Source: an uncultured Bacillota bacterium
GTDB lineage: Bacteria; Bacillota; Clostridia; Christensenellales; UBA1242
Reading direction: 5' to 3'
Assembly (NCBI GenBank): GCA_900551705.1
Contig: URWY01000008.1
Location: 1-49,713, forward strand
DNA length: 49,713 nucleotides
Shown here piece after piece: positions 6,716 through 14,637 of this stretch (within the stretch, counting starts at the first letter, position 1; every line of letters begins with the position of its first letter). The notes beneath the pieces were generated by a model. The model did not search any database, was not told the DNA's origin, and worked only from the letters and a program-made list of their open reading frames with translations. A program made the translations under genes and the position numbers.

Positions 6716-6971
6716 TTTGCACCTCGCTTTGGTTATTGTTTAGTGTCAACCAAGTAACGAAATTAAGCACGCTTACGACTTGTCGCTTGCCAACTTTTGT
6801 TGTTGGAAAACTTTTGCTTCTGAGCAAATTCCTAACATTATCTCTGCCAAGCCCAGTGATTTTGATAAGGTCCTCGCAATCCAAAAAATCTTTGTTATAT
6901 TTAGTTGAAATACGGTCAACTTCCGATTGTATTAAATTGTTTAAATTTAGATTTGTATTGTTTAAATTCAT
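6708..6971 (-). CDS. excisionase-like helix-turn-helix protein
   Basis: An 87-aa protein with one winged or MerR-like HTH (DCEDLIKITGLGRDNVRNLL, about 31-50), followed by a wing containing TTKVGKRQVV. This is typical of excisionases and helix_turn_helix_17 proteins encoded just upstream of Tn916-type integrases. It overlaps the integrase start by 8 bp, so the two are co-translated. It probably bends DNA at the element end and sets the direction of recombination. It could also act as a transcriptional regulator of the integrase. Confidence 0.75.
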   Translation of the reverse strand: MNLNNTNLNLNNLIQSEVDRISTKYNKDFLDCEDLIKITGLGRDNVRNLLRSKSFPTTKVGKRQVVSVLNFVTWLTLNNNQSEVQNG

Positions 6972-7152
6972 AGTTTAATATTCCTTTTGTTTGTAAGATT
7001 TTTTCTTTCTACAATCTCTTTCTAAATCTATTAAAATCTATCCGCTATCAAAGCGAGATAGAAGTAGCAACTTTGTTGCCAAGAAGAAGTGTTGGGTATC
7101 CCAACAGCTTCCAAAATGACGAGAAAACATAGTAAATTTAAGTGAATCAGTT

Positions 7153-7178
7153 AAAAAGCCGATTTTATCGGGCTTTTA
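7153..7178 (-). terminator. terminator after the broken MFS gene
   Basis: On the minus strand the hairpin AAAAGCCCGAT/ATCGGCTTTTT (one bulged base) ends in T's, just after the MFS remnant. Confidence 0.6.
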
Positions 7179-7202
7179 CGCACATCTCCTTTTATATTAT
7201 TT

Positions 7203-7896
7203 TTACATAGTCGTTCGGACACCATTTGTCCGTTCGGGAATGTTTTTTGTCAAAAATTTTAACTTTTTATATCGAAAAACAATCGGAACTATGCTTACCG
7301 CATAAAAAACAAGTGAAAACAAAACAACAAATAATGTTGAATTTGCTATATTTTCCAAAACATAGGCACTTAACAAGCAAAATGTGATTCGCCCCAAATT
7401 GCTTCCCGCCTCAAATTTTGCCATATTCGCTTTATTATCAAATGTTGCAAAAATTAAATTTAAACCGCCATAATATAGAACATCTAAAATTGCATAAAGC
7501 AGCACCAAAACAAATACAATCCATATATTCATTTCAATCATCAACAGAAAGGCACCACCGACAATTGGAATTATAGATAAAATTAAACATAAAAACATAT
7601 TTTTGTATAAAATTTTTAAGAACAGCAAACAAAACTGATGCGAAAAAATAATTTGCTGCTAAATAAACAAAACTCAACATCAAATTACCAGTTGCTTTCA
7701 GAATAAGCAACAGAATAAAAACCTTTATAGTTGCATCAGCCATACCTCTGAACATGCGATGCAAAAAAATATATAAGGAATCCCTTTTTATAAAAGTGAT
7801 TTTATCACATAAATTTAAATATTCTAAATTAATTAAAATAACTTTCAAAAAAAAACTTATATTTTGTTCAGTTTTTTGTTTATTCGTTATTTTCAT
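7203..7896 (-). pseudogene. MFS transporter remnant, frameshifted
   Basis: Two overlapping frames make one broken membrane protein. The first (7896 to about 7600) begins with MKITNKQKTEQ and contains RMFRGMADATIKVFILLLIL and further hydrophobic segments. The second (about 7628 to 7203) continues with several membrane helices (LILSIIPIVGGAFLL, WIVFVLVLLYAILDV, LFVVLFSLVFYAVSIV). The switch is near the A/T runs around 7600. About 230 residues remain, against about 400 in intact major-facilitator proteins, so the gene is both frameshifted and truncated. Substrate unknown. The MFS assignment rests on helix pattern and overall likeness only. Confidence 0.6.
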
Positions 7897-8003
7897 GTTA
7901 GTTCAAAACCGCTTAAATAGTGTCATATTTAAATTTAAAATTTGTCAAACTTAAATGCTTTTTTAAACATATGCGAAATTATTAATTCGTCATTAACATA
8001 AAC

Positions 8004-8041
8004 AAAAAAGTTTGTTCTAATTTAGTATTAAAACAAACTTT
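8004..8041 (-). terminator. terminator of the GIY-YIG/FtsH-like operon
   Basis: Stem AAAGTTTGTT/AACAAACTT (8008-8041) is followed by T's on the minus strand. It lies just after the stop of the GIY-YIG gene, the last gene of the four-gene operon. Confidence 0.75.
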
Positions 8042-8070
8042 AATAATGTATATTGCTATAACAAAGACTC

Positions 8071-9018
8071 TCAATAATTTTCTTCTTCTTTAAATTTTTT
8101 CTCAGTTACTAAATCATTTTCTTCTGATTTTATGTCAAGCTTTTCTCTTGAATTATCATTGTTATATCCACGATGTACAGATTGAAAAACTTTCATCCAA
8201 TGATATTCTTTTTTCAAAATATCTGTTTGTCGAATTTTTGTATCGAAAACTTCTAAAATTGAATATTGAAAGTTTTCTTTAATATATTCAACACCATTTT
8301 CACCATTTCTTTTTTCTTTAAAGGCTAGATTCCCGCCGTCAAAACTTTCTATATAATTTTTCCATCTGCCAAAAATACCATCTGTTCCAGTCGCTGAGCC
8401 TATGTAAAGTTTTCCATTTGATTTATCAGTTATACAATAAATCCCTTTTACACTTCTTAATGCTTCTTTCCAATCAACAGAAGTCTCAACTTCTTTCAAT
8501 TGATCAAAACTTAAAATTACTCTATCATATCCAGGAAATGGTCCTAAATCAATAGTATTTGTTGGTAACATTTCATAAACTTCTGGGTTAAAATCTTTTT
8601 GAACATTTATATATGGTTTATTGTAAATCTCCCTACTTATTGATTTATCTAATTTGACAATTAGTCTTTTTCTATACTCAACATAGTTGTCCATTAAAGT
8701 CAATTTATATCCGATTCCATTGGATACTTCGGGTATAATTTTTTCAACCTTATACATTCCCCCAAAAATATAATATTCGCTACCCAAAGGATAATATTGT
8801 GCAAAAGTTAACAAATATTTTGCTTTATTTAAGTTATAATTTGGAGAACATTTATCATCTATCCAAGAATTCATTACAATCCATTTTTTATAATTTCCTT
8901 CATGCTCATCTGCTCGCAGTAAATCCCAAGCGAGATTACCTTTGCTATTGTGCATATTAAATTTAACTTTTGTTTCCTTTGGACTATTTACTTTAAAAAA
9001 ATCCTCAAATTTTATCAT
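8071..9018 (-). CDS. GIY-YIG nuclease domain protein
   Basis: A 315-aa protein whose C-terminal third is a GIY-YIG nuclease fold: GIYCITD (about 192-198), KLYIGSATG (about 202-210) and a conserved Arg in IFGRWKNY (about 218). This domain makes single metal-dependent cuts in DNA. The N-terminal ~190 residues match no family I recognise. The ATG at 9018 is chosen because AAAAGGAG precedes it; the longer frame runs into the WYL gene. It is the last gene of the operon 11696-8071. By context a defence or mobile-element role is likely. Targets are unknown. Confidence 0.8.
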   Translation of the reverse strand: MIKFEDFFKVNSPKETKVKFNMHNSKGNLAWDLLRADEHEGNYKKWIVMNSWIDDKCSPNYNLNKAKYLLTFAQYYPLGSEYYIFGGMYKVEKIIPEVSNGIGYKLTLMDNYVEYRKRLIVKLDKSISREIYNKPYINVQKDFNPEVYEMLPTNTIDLGPFPGYDRVILSFDQLKEVETSVDWKEALRSVKGIYCITDKSNGKLYIGSATGTDGIFGRWKNYIESFDGGNLAFKEKRNGENGVEYIKENFQYSILEVFDTKIRQTDILKKEYHWMKVFQSVHRGYNNDNSREKLDIKSEENDLVTEKKFKEEENY

Positions 9019-9070
9019 TTTGATTAACTCCTTTTTAACAATCTTACAGCATATTTTTTCAACAACAAAC

Positions 9071-10051
9071 TTATTTATATTTTTTACCAAGACAATCAAT
9101 AATATTTTTAATCTTGTTTCTCGTTTCTTGTGGAGAAATTAGTTCTATATCTTCACCATATTGTAAGCACCAATAGATAAGCGAAGTTTCGTTTGCTGTT
9201 ATATCTGCAAATATTGAGTTTTCTTTTTCATAAAGACTAGCATTTTTACCAAACCATTCTTCAACATAATTTGCAGCTTCTTCTCTATGAATTTTTACTG
9301 TCGCATTTATCGTTTTTGTCGCAAACATATAAATGTTTTCATTTGCATATTTTGCAATATCTAATCCATTTTCAAAACCTTTAACTAAAGCTACTGGTTT
9401 TATTGGTGTGCCTAAAATTTTAATGTTATGTATTCTTTCAAGTTTATAATTTCCTATTTCATCAAAATAATCATAATTACAAACTAAAAAATATTTTCCT
9501 TGATTATTTATTAGGCAATATGGGTTAACTTTATAGGGGTGCTTTTTTGTATTATTGCTTTTATATCCATTTCTAATATAATCAAACTCAATCTGTTTGT
9601 TATTTTCAATAGCTTCGTTAATTATATCAATATTATAGAATAGTTCTTTACTATCAGTTCTATTAAGTTCATCTGCTTTATACACATATTTATATTGTTT
9701 TCGCTGATAAACACTTAAAAATTCTGATAGTTTTTTCGCAAGTTCTCTTGATTGCTTACTATTTATGCTTTTACTGGAAAATACAGCGTCAACCAAAAAC
9801 CTAATTTCACTTGGTTCAAACTCTCTACTAGCCAGATATGAGCCAGCATTTGTTTTAACAATGTCATAACCAAAATCTATCAAACTATCTATATTGGCAC
9901 CAATCGACTTTCTTTCGCAAGTCATTCCATAAATATTGTTTATTTTAATAACTATATCATTTTGAGATAATAAATGATTTTCATCACTATAATCTCTTAA
10001 CACTTGTAATGTGTAAAGAATAGAAAGTTTTTTATTTGATGATGATGGCAT
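9071..10051 (-). CDS. WYL-domain transcriptional regulator
   Basis: A 326-aa regulator. Residues 1-70 form a winged-helix DNA-binding region (KLSILYTLQVLRDYSD...DIVIKIN). The middle holds a WYL sensor domain (QIEFDYIRNG, HPYKVNPYCLINNQGKYFLV, about 155-210). A WCX-type C-terminal region follows (IYWCLQYGEDIELISP). WYL regulators commonly control phage-defence operons and bind inverted repeats. It is the third gene of a compact operon with 16-bp and 52-bp intergenic gaps. The palindrome at 11737-11760 in the operon promoter is a good candidate operator. SD GGAGA precedes the ATG. Confidence 0.85.
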   Translation of the reverse strand: MPSSSNKKLSILYTLQVLRDYSDENHLLSQNDIVIKINNIYGMTCERKSIGANIDSLIDFGYDIVKTNAGSYLASREFEPSEIRFLVDAVFSSKSINSKQSRELAKKLSEFLSVYQRKQYKYVYKADELNRTDSKELFYNIDIINEAIENNKQIEFDYIRNGYKSNNTKKHPYKVNPYCLINNQGKYFLVCNYDYFDEIGNYKLERIHNIKILGTPIKPVALVKGFENGLDIAKYANENIYMFATKTINATVKIHREEAANYVEEWFGKNASLYEKENSIFADITANETSLIYWCLQYGEDIELISPQETRNKIKNIIDCLGKKYK

Positions 10052-10066
10052 ATATTCTCCTTAATG

Positions 10067-10387
10067 TTAATTGGTTCTATAACCACTTCTTCCTAATGCT
10101 TCTTGTAATTTTCTTTTGAATTCTCTTTCATCAACCATATCATCAAGTTTATAATCAAATCTTGCGCCATTGTAACTTGATGAAGAACGAACATCTTTTG
10201 CTCCAGCAGTAGACAACAAACTCTGTATTTCTTTTTCCGGATTGGCACACTTAATTGTATATCTGACTTCAAGTTCCCCATTATAATTCCTTCTTATATC
10301 AATATTTTTTGCTCCACTATGCGAAAGTTGTGCCTTAATTTCATTCTCTGGTTTTTTAAATTCTACATTAATGTTTGAATATTTCAT
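10067..10387 (-). CDS. small two-repeat protein of the FtsH-like operon
   Basis: A 106-aa protein of unknown function. It contains an internal duplication: PENEIKAQLSHSGAKNIDIR (about 13-32) and PEKEIQSLLSTAGAKDVRSS (about 50-69) share the pattern PExEIxxxLSxxGAK. A charged helix follows (DEREFKRKLQEALGRSG). It has no signal peptide or membrane helix. It is translated from a good SD (AAAGGAG) and lies 43 bp after the FtsH-like gene. It could be a substrate, adaptor or inhibitor of that protease; this is only inferred from gene order. Confidence 0.8.
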   Translation of the reverse strand: MKYSNINVEFKKPENEIKAQLSHSGAKNIDIRRNYNGELEVRYTIKCANPEKEIQSLLSTAGAKDVRSSSSYNGARFDYKLDDMVDEREFKRKLQEALGRSGYRTN

Positions 10388-10430
10388 TTTAATTTCTCCT
10401 TTATGATAACATATATCTTTTTATTTTGTT

Positions 10431-11696
10431 TTAATTTTTTATAATTTTTTTTATATCTTCTGATATTAGCAACTTTTTCTTGTTTAATTCACTTGCTAGT
10501 TTGTCTAATGTGCCACGATTTTCAATTAGTATTTGTTTTACTTGTGTATAACTCTTTTCTAATTCATCATTAATGGATTTGTTTTGAAAAAATTTTTGCA
10601 ATTCAGACACTTCGAAAGAAAAATACGAAGAACATTTATCAAAACCAATTCCCACATATTCAATGATAATTCTTTTTACCACATCGACAGCTCTTTCAAT
10701 ATCTGATGAACAGCCAGCATCAAGTGTGCCGTATTTTATTTCAGTGGCACATTTTCCACCAAGCAAACATAATACTCTATTTTTCATAGATTTAACTGAT
10801 TGCCAATAGCTTTCATCTCTGTAATATGCTGTAAAACCACCAATTGATGAACCTTCATGCCCGCCGATAGAAATCATTGTTACACTTTCGGGTTCCAAAA
10901 TTTCGGCAATCAAAGCATGTCCAGCTTCATGATAAGCAGTTTGTTCATTATCCTCACAAGTTCCATTTTTTATCGTTTCAGGAGCGTTGTAAATAGTTCT
11001 AATACAAGCCCTTATAATATCGTCAAACTCAATTTTATCTTTATTCTCAAATCCTGCGTAAATCCCAGCTTGGTTTATTATTGTTTCAAGTTCTGCACAT
11101 GACCTGCCATTTAAAATTCGTGCCAATTGCTTAACATCTAGATTAGCAACTGTATTCTTTCCGCTAAGGTAATGCTTGATTATCATTTCAGCATCTATCC
11201 CTTTTGGTGCTTTGATTTCGATACTAGTATCAAACCTTCCAGCTCTTAGCAAAGAATCAGGGACTAAACGCAAATCATTTGCGGTTGCAATTACAAACAC
11301 TTCAGAAGATTTAACATCATCAATACACGATTGAATAGTTACATATTCTTCTGCGTTCTTATGGTCTTTGTCTTCGTTTGCAAACTTATCAAAATCATCT
11401 AACAAAATTAATGATGGAGCATTGTTTTTTGCATCTTCAAAAGTCTTTTTGATGTATTTAATAAATTCATCATCAGGCAAATTCTTTCTGCAAATATAAC
11501 ATTTTTTACCACATTCTTCAATAAATGAATTAGCAATCAATGTTTTGCCTACACCGGGTTCTCCATAAAGTAACAGACCTTTCGGAATTTTGACACCCAA
11601 TTTTTGATACTTATCGCTATTTTTTATTACATCACAAATTCTTGCAATTTCTAACTTAATAGCGTCATATCCAATGACCTTATCAAAACCATTCAT
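10431..11696 (-). CDS. soluble FtsH-like AAA+ / M41 metalloprotease
   Basis: 421 aa. The AAA+ module has Walker A GEPGVGKT (45-52), a degenerate Walker B LILLDDFD (96-103, Asp where the catalytic Glu is usual) and the arginine-finger segment RAGRFD (151-156). It is followed by an M41 zinc peptidase with HEAGH (256-260) and a third-ligand Asp in SSDIERA (about 332). FtsH proper is about 600 aa with two N-terminal membrane helices; here they are absent, so the protein is probably cytosolic. The FtsH pore-loop motif (FVG) is not seen either. It is the first gene of the four-gene operon, with a strong SD (AAAGGAGG). This is a dedicated regulated protease and not the housekeeping FtsH. Confidence 0.88.
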   Translation of the reverse strand: MNGFDKVIGYDAIKLEIARICDVIKNSDKYQKLGVKIPKGLLLYGEPGVGKTLIANSFIEECGKKCYICRKNLPDDEFIKYIKKTFEDAKNNAPSLILLDDFDKFANEDKDHKNAEEYVTIQSCIDDVKSSEVFVIATANDLRLVPDSLLRAGRFDTSIEIKAPKGIDAEMIIKHYLSGKNTVANLDVKQLARILNGRSCAELETIINQAGIYAGFENKDKIEFDDIIRACIRTIYNAPETIKNGTCEDNEQTAYHEAGHALIAEILEPESVTMISIGGHEGSSIGGFTAYYRDESYWQSVKSMKNRVLCLLGGKCATEIKYGTLDAGCSSDIERAVDVVKRIIIEYVGIGFDKCSSYFSFEVSELQKFFQNKSINDELEKSYTQVKQILIENRGTLDKLASELNKKKLLISEDIKKIIKN

Positions 11697-11723
11697 ATGA
11701 TACCTCCTTTGAATTACAGTTGT

Positions 11724-11760
11724 ATTATACTAAAATCGTTGTCCCAAAAATCGGACAACG
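11724..11760 (-). promoter_or_regulatory. promoter with palindromic operator of the FtsH-like operon
   Basis: On the minus strand a -10 TATAAT (11724-11729) lies upstream of the FtsH-like gene. The -35 region has no good hexamer but carries a perfect inverted repeat CGTTGTCC-N8-GGACAACG (11737-11744 and 11753-11760). A regulator dimer, plausibly the WYL protein of the same operon, could bind there to activate or repress. Confidence 0.65.
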
Positions 11761-11805
11761 ATACCAAACTTAAAATTTTATTATTTTCAAGCAAATTTAC
11801 TATAA

Positions 11806-11834
11806 ATAAAAAAACACCTTATAAAAGGTGTTTT
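11806..11834 (-). terminator. terminator of the TM2 gene
   Basis: The stem AAAACACCTT/AAGGTGTTTT is followed by T's on the minus strand, just after the TM2-domain gene. Confidence 0.8.
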
Positions 11835-11850
11835 CATTTTTCTTAACAGA

Positions 11851-12072
11851 CTATTCAAGTGGGTTAAGTTTGTAACATCCAAGAAGAGCACAGATCATAT
11901 CATAAATGTTCCAAATTTCGCCGATGATAAGGAAGTTCAATAAGAATTTTACAAGAGCGATTTTCCATGAACCTTTCATGTAAAGCTTATCAATTCCTAA
12001 CCAGCCTAAAAAGAAACAAATTAAGAAAAGAACGATTCTTCCGCCAAAACCTTTTTGTGAACTTTTTGCCAT
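11851..12072 (-). CDS. TM2 domain-containing membrane protein
   Basis: A 73-aa protein with the TM2 fold: a first helix (IVLFLICFFLGWLGIDKLYMKG, about 13-34) carrying the conserved GxxGxDxxY-like turn, then a second helix (about 36-65) with the W-x-x-D segment (IWNIYDMI). TM2 proteins are small two-helix membrane proteins of unknown function. It has SD GGAGG, its own terminator, and no clear partner. Confidence 0.85.
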   Translation of the reverse strand: MAKSSQKGFGGRIVLFLICFFLGWLGIDKLYMKGSWKIALVKFLLNFLIIGEIWNIYDMICALLGCYKLNPLE

Positions 12073-12185
12073 AATATCCTCCTTGCAAATATATTAACAC
12101 ATAATTATTTATATGCAAAATATTTTAAACAAATTCTTAATTTAGTCCAAAATTTTTATTGATGGTTTTGTCAGATAAACATTAT

Positions 12186-12491
12186 TTACTTCTTCAAAAA
12201 TGTCATGCAATAAGGTTCGATAAGAGAATTGACAGTGATGCCATTTGCCGTGCATTTGCCGTTATCATTAAAAATGCAATCTGCTTTACAGCCAATTTTC
12301 ATTGTTTTTACATCACGCTGCGTTGCGAACTCAGGGGTTTCCTGAAAAATAGACTTTGATAAATCTGGTTGATTTTTATCCCCTTTTACAAAGGTTGTGC
12401 AATCAACTTTTTTACCTATTAAAATTCCTTTTGCTTGACAAGTTTGCCTATCGTTATATTTGCAACTTGTTTTTCTACATCTTATATCCAT
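12186..12491 (-). CDS. DUF1540-like cysteine-rich protein
   Basis: A 101-aa protein with two similar cysteine clusters: CRKTSCKYNDRQTCQAKGI near the N-terminus and CKADCIFNDNGKCTANGI near residue 69. Each resembles a DUF1540 unit (C-x4-C-x-(F/Y)-N-x4-C-x-A), found in many clostridia and thought to bind metal. No catalytic motif is visible. It lies between TM2 and rplI. Function unknown. Confidence 0.75.
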   Translation of the reverse strand: MDIRCRKTSCKYNDRQTCQAKGILIGKKVDCTTFVKGDKNQPDLSKSIFQETPEFATQRDVKTMKIGCKADCIFNDNGKCTANGITVNSLIEPYCMTFLKK

Positions 12492-12593
12492 AATTCACCT
12501 ACAAGTTATTTTGAACTTTTTAACGGCAATTATACCTTTATGTTTGACAACCGATTAAAAAATCGGCTATATTATTAGCAAGGAGATACATAT

Positions 12594-13037
12594 ATGCAAG
12601 TTATTTTACAATGCGATGTCAAGGGAACAGGCAAAAAAGGTCAAATTGTTAATGTTTCAGATGGCTATGCAAGAAATTTTTTACTTAAAAGAAATTTGGC
12701 AAAAGTTTGCAATAATGAAAGTTTAAGTGCAAACAATCAGCAAAAAGAAGCACAAGCATTTCACAAAGCGGTAGAACTTGCCGAAGCAAAAGAATTAGCA
12801 AATAGATTGAAAGGTGTGAAAGTAACTTTAACAACAAAATGCGGCGAAAATGGCAAAATTTTCGGGTCAATCACATCAAAAGAAATTTCAGAAAAATTGA
12901 TTTCACAAGGTTTGAACATTGATAAGAAAAAAATTGTGTTGCCAGCACCAATTAAAAATTCAGGTTCATACACAATCACAGCAAAAATTTACCCAGAAGT
13001 TTCAACAACTTTCTCCCTTGAAGTTATCGCAGAATAA
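12594..13037 (+). CDS. rplI: 50S ribosomal protein L9
   Basis: A 147-aa protein that binds the L1-stalk region of 23S rRNA. The N-terminal L9 signature is clear (MQVILQCDVKGTGKKGQIVNV, GYARNFLLKRNLA), followed by the long connecting helix and the C-terminal domain (GKIFGSITSKEIS). SD AAGGAG precedes the ATG. In many Firmicutes rplI sits directly beside dnaB; here dnaB is about 10 kb away on the other strand, so the pair has been separated. Confidence 0.97.
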   Translation: MQVILQCDVKGTGKKGQIVNVSDGYARNFLLKRNLAKVCNNESLSANNQQKEAQAFHKAVELAEAKELANRLKGVKVTLTTKCGENGKIFGSITSKEISEKLISQGLNIDKKKIVLPAPIKNSGSYTITAKIYPEVSTTFSLEVIAE

Positions 13038-13040
13038 AAC

Positions 13041-13070
13041 AAGAGCAAACAATGTTTGCTCTTATTTTTG
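13041..13070 (+). terminator. terminator after rplI
   Basis: The perfect stem AAGAGCAAAC/GTTTGCTCTT (13041-13063) is followed by ATTTTTG. It ends the rplI transcript. Confidence 0.85.
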
Positions 13071-13071
13071 T

Positions 13072-13953
13072 TTATCTTTTATCAAAAATTGAAAGTTGTT
13101 TTATTTCTTGCAATTTCAAATATTTGTTGTGAAAATTATATTTATTTTTAATTTCTTTGATTATTTTATGTAAATTTATGTTATATTCTTTGATTTTTTT
13201 GCTATTTGAATATAATTCTTTAATTAATCTTGCCTTTTCTGGAAAATTTTTATCAACAAACTCAAAGAAAGATTTTCGCGTTTCGCCATACAAATTTAGC
13301 ATGTCCACAGCAACAAAATCTAAGTTCAAATTTTTTGCAAGTTTGATTATATTTTCTAAATTTTGCTTGTCGTCTGTAATGAATGGAATTACCGGCATCA
13401 AATGAATGCCAACGAGCGCATTCGTTTCGCTTTTGAGTTTTTTGGCTGTTTCAATACGCTTTGAAATAGGCGTCGACCCAGGCTCTAAAATTTTGCCAAG
13501 ACTATCATCAGTTGTGATTATCGATAGCGCAAGCGAAATGGGAAATTGGCTTGACATCTCTTTTAACAAATCAATATCTCGCAAAATTAAATCAGATTTC
13601 GTTGACATGTAAAAGGAATTTTTATGTTTCAACATCACCTGCAAACATTTTCGCGAAAGTTTCAAATCTTTTTCAATCGGCTGATAACTGTCACAAACTG
13701 TGCCAAAGCCAATTAGGTCATGCTTCCAAGATTTTTTTGAAAGTTCAAAATCTAAAATTTCAGCAATATTTTCTTTAAAATACACATTATTGAAAAAATT
13801 TTTGTCATCGTCCAAATATTTATGAGAATACATTGCATAACAATACGAGCAATTATGCTCGCAACCGCGATAAACATTTAAATCATATTTATATGGCGTA
13901 AAACCGCTGTCGTTTTTATTTAACGCAACTTTCGCAAGAATTTTTTTATACAT
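13072..13953 (-). CDS. radical SAM protein (SPL family, COG1533)
   Basis: About 293 aa. The radical SAM cluster motif is CEHNCSYCY (C-x3-C-x2-C, about 31-39), which ligates the [4Fe-4S] used for SAM cleavage. The flanking sequence NVYRGCEHNCSYCYA and later IEPGSTP/ISKRIE-like segments match the spore photoproduct lyase-like COG1533 group and not SPL itself, which carries extra conserved residues. The substrate is unknown. The ATG at 13953 is used because the upstream in-frame codon is GTG. It converges with rplI. Confidence 0.85.
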   Translation of the reverse strand: MYKKILAKVALNKNDSGFTPYKYDLNVYRGCEHNCSYCYAMYSHKYLDDDKNFFNNVYFKENIAEILDFELSKKSWKHDLIGFGTVCDSYQPIEKDLKLSRKCLQVMLKHKNSFYMSTKSDLILRDIDLLKEMSSQFPISLALSIITTDDSLGKILEPGSTPISKRIETAKKLKSETNALVGIHLMPVIPFITDDKQNLENIIKLAKNLNLDFVAVDMLNLYGETRKSFFEFVDKNFPEKARLIKELYSNSKKIKEYNINLHKIIKEIKNKYNFHNKYLKLQEIKQLSIFDKR

Positions 13954-13989
13954 ATTCACATATTACCACTTTAACATTTGTATTGCAAA

Positions 13990-14637
13990 TTATAAATCTG
14001 TCTTGTTAAAACGCCTCATGGACACCACACAAGTTATAACATTTAACACAATGTAAGTCACAACGCCAACAAGTAAAATAATAAGTTTATAAACGCTAAA
14101 TTGCGTGTCTGGCGTGTCAATCGCACTCGCAATAACCGGCACAGCGTGAACAAGAGTTGTGACAATAAAAATTATCACAAAATCAACAATCGCACCAATT
14201 ATGAAAGGCACGCCAACCTTGTTCGGATTTTTAAAATATTTTGGGAAAAATATGATGTTAAATACCGACAAAATAATAAGTCCAAAACCAATCAACGCCA
14301 TGTTCGCTTCCATGCCCGCCACATTGTCCATATTAATCGTATATGTTTTAATAATTGTAAAAATAGTTACTAAAAAAACCAAAGCAAGTTGCAAAATAAT
14401 ACAAAGAAGTATTCTTGCAAGCGCAACTTTTTTCTTTTCAACTGGCAAAGATACAGTGTAATTGAGATCCTTGTTTTCCCTTCCGTTTAAACATATAAAG
14501 AACACCGATAAACAAGAAAAGAAAAACACAACTTCGTATAAATAATTTGGAACAAAAACAAGCAGCGAAAACAACAAAAATATGATGGAAGTCGGATGCA
14601 ACGCGAGCATAAATTCTTTTTTCAATAATTTTTTCAT
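13990..14637 (-). CDS. ABC-2 type transporter permease
   Basis: A 215-aa membrane protein with about six hydrophobic segments (near 15-30, 33-48, 72-95, 110-130, 143-165 and 185-205), as in short ABC-2 permeases. Its ATG overlaps the stop of the ATPase gene (ATGA), so the two are coupled. With the ATPase it should form an exporter. The set AbrB regulator-ATPase-permease resembles self-resistance or bacteriocin exporters in Firmicutes. The cargo is unknown. Confidence 0.85.
   Translation of the reverse strand: MKKLLKKEFMLALHPTSIIFLLFSLLVFVPNYLYEVVFFFSCLSVFFICLNGRENKDLNYTVSLPVEKKKVALARILLCIILQLALVFLVTIFTIIKTYTINMDNVAGMEANMALIGFGLIILSVFNIIFFPKYFKNPNKVGVPFIIGAIVDFVIIFIVTTLVHAVPVIASAIDTPDTQFSVYKLIILLVGVVTYIVLNVITCVVSMRRFNKTDL

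Noticed and set aside
7060..7110. Possible further copy of the 77-bp repeat (GTTGCC hairpin)
   Set aside because: Only a short GCAAC/GTTGC stem is shared; the palindrome and C-rich middle are missing.
12685..12979. Minus-strand frames inside rplI
   Set aside because: They are fully contained in a clearly recognised L9 gene and have no SD.
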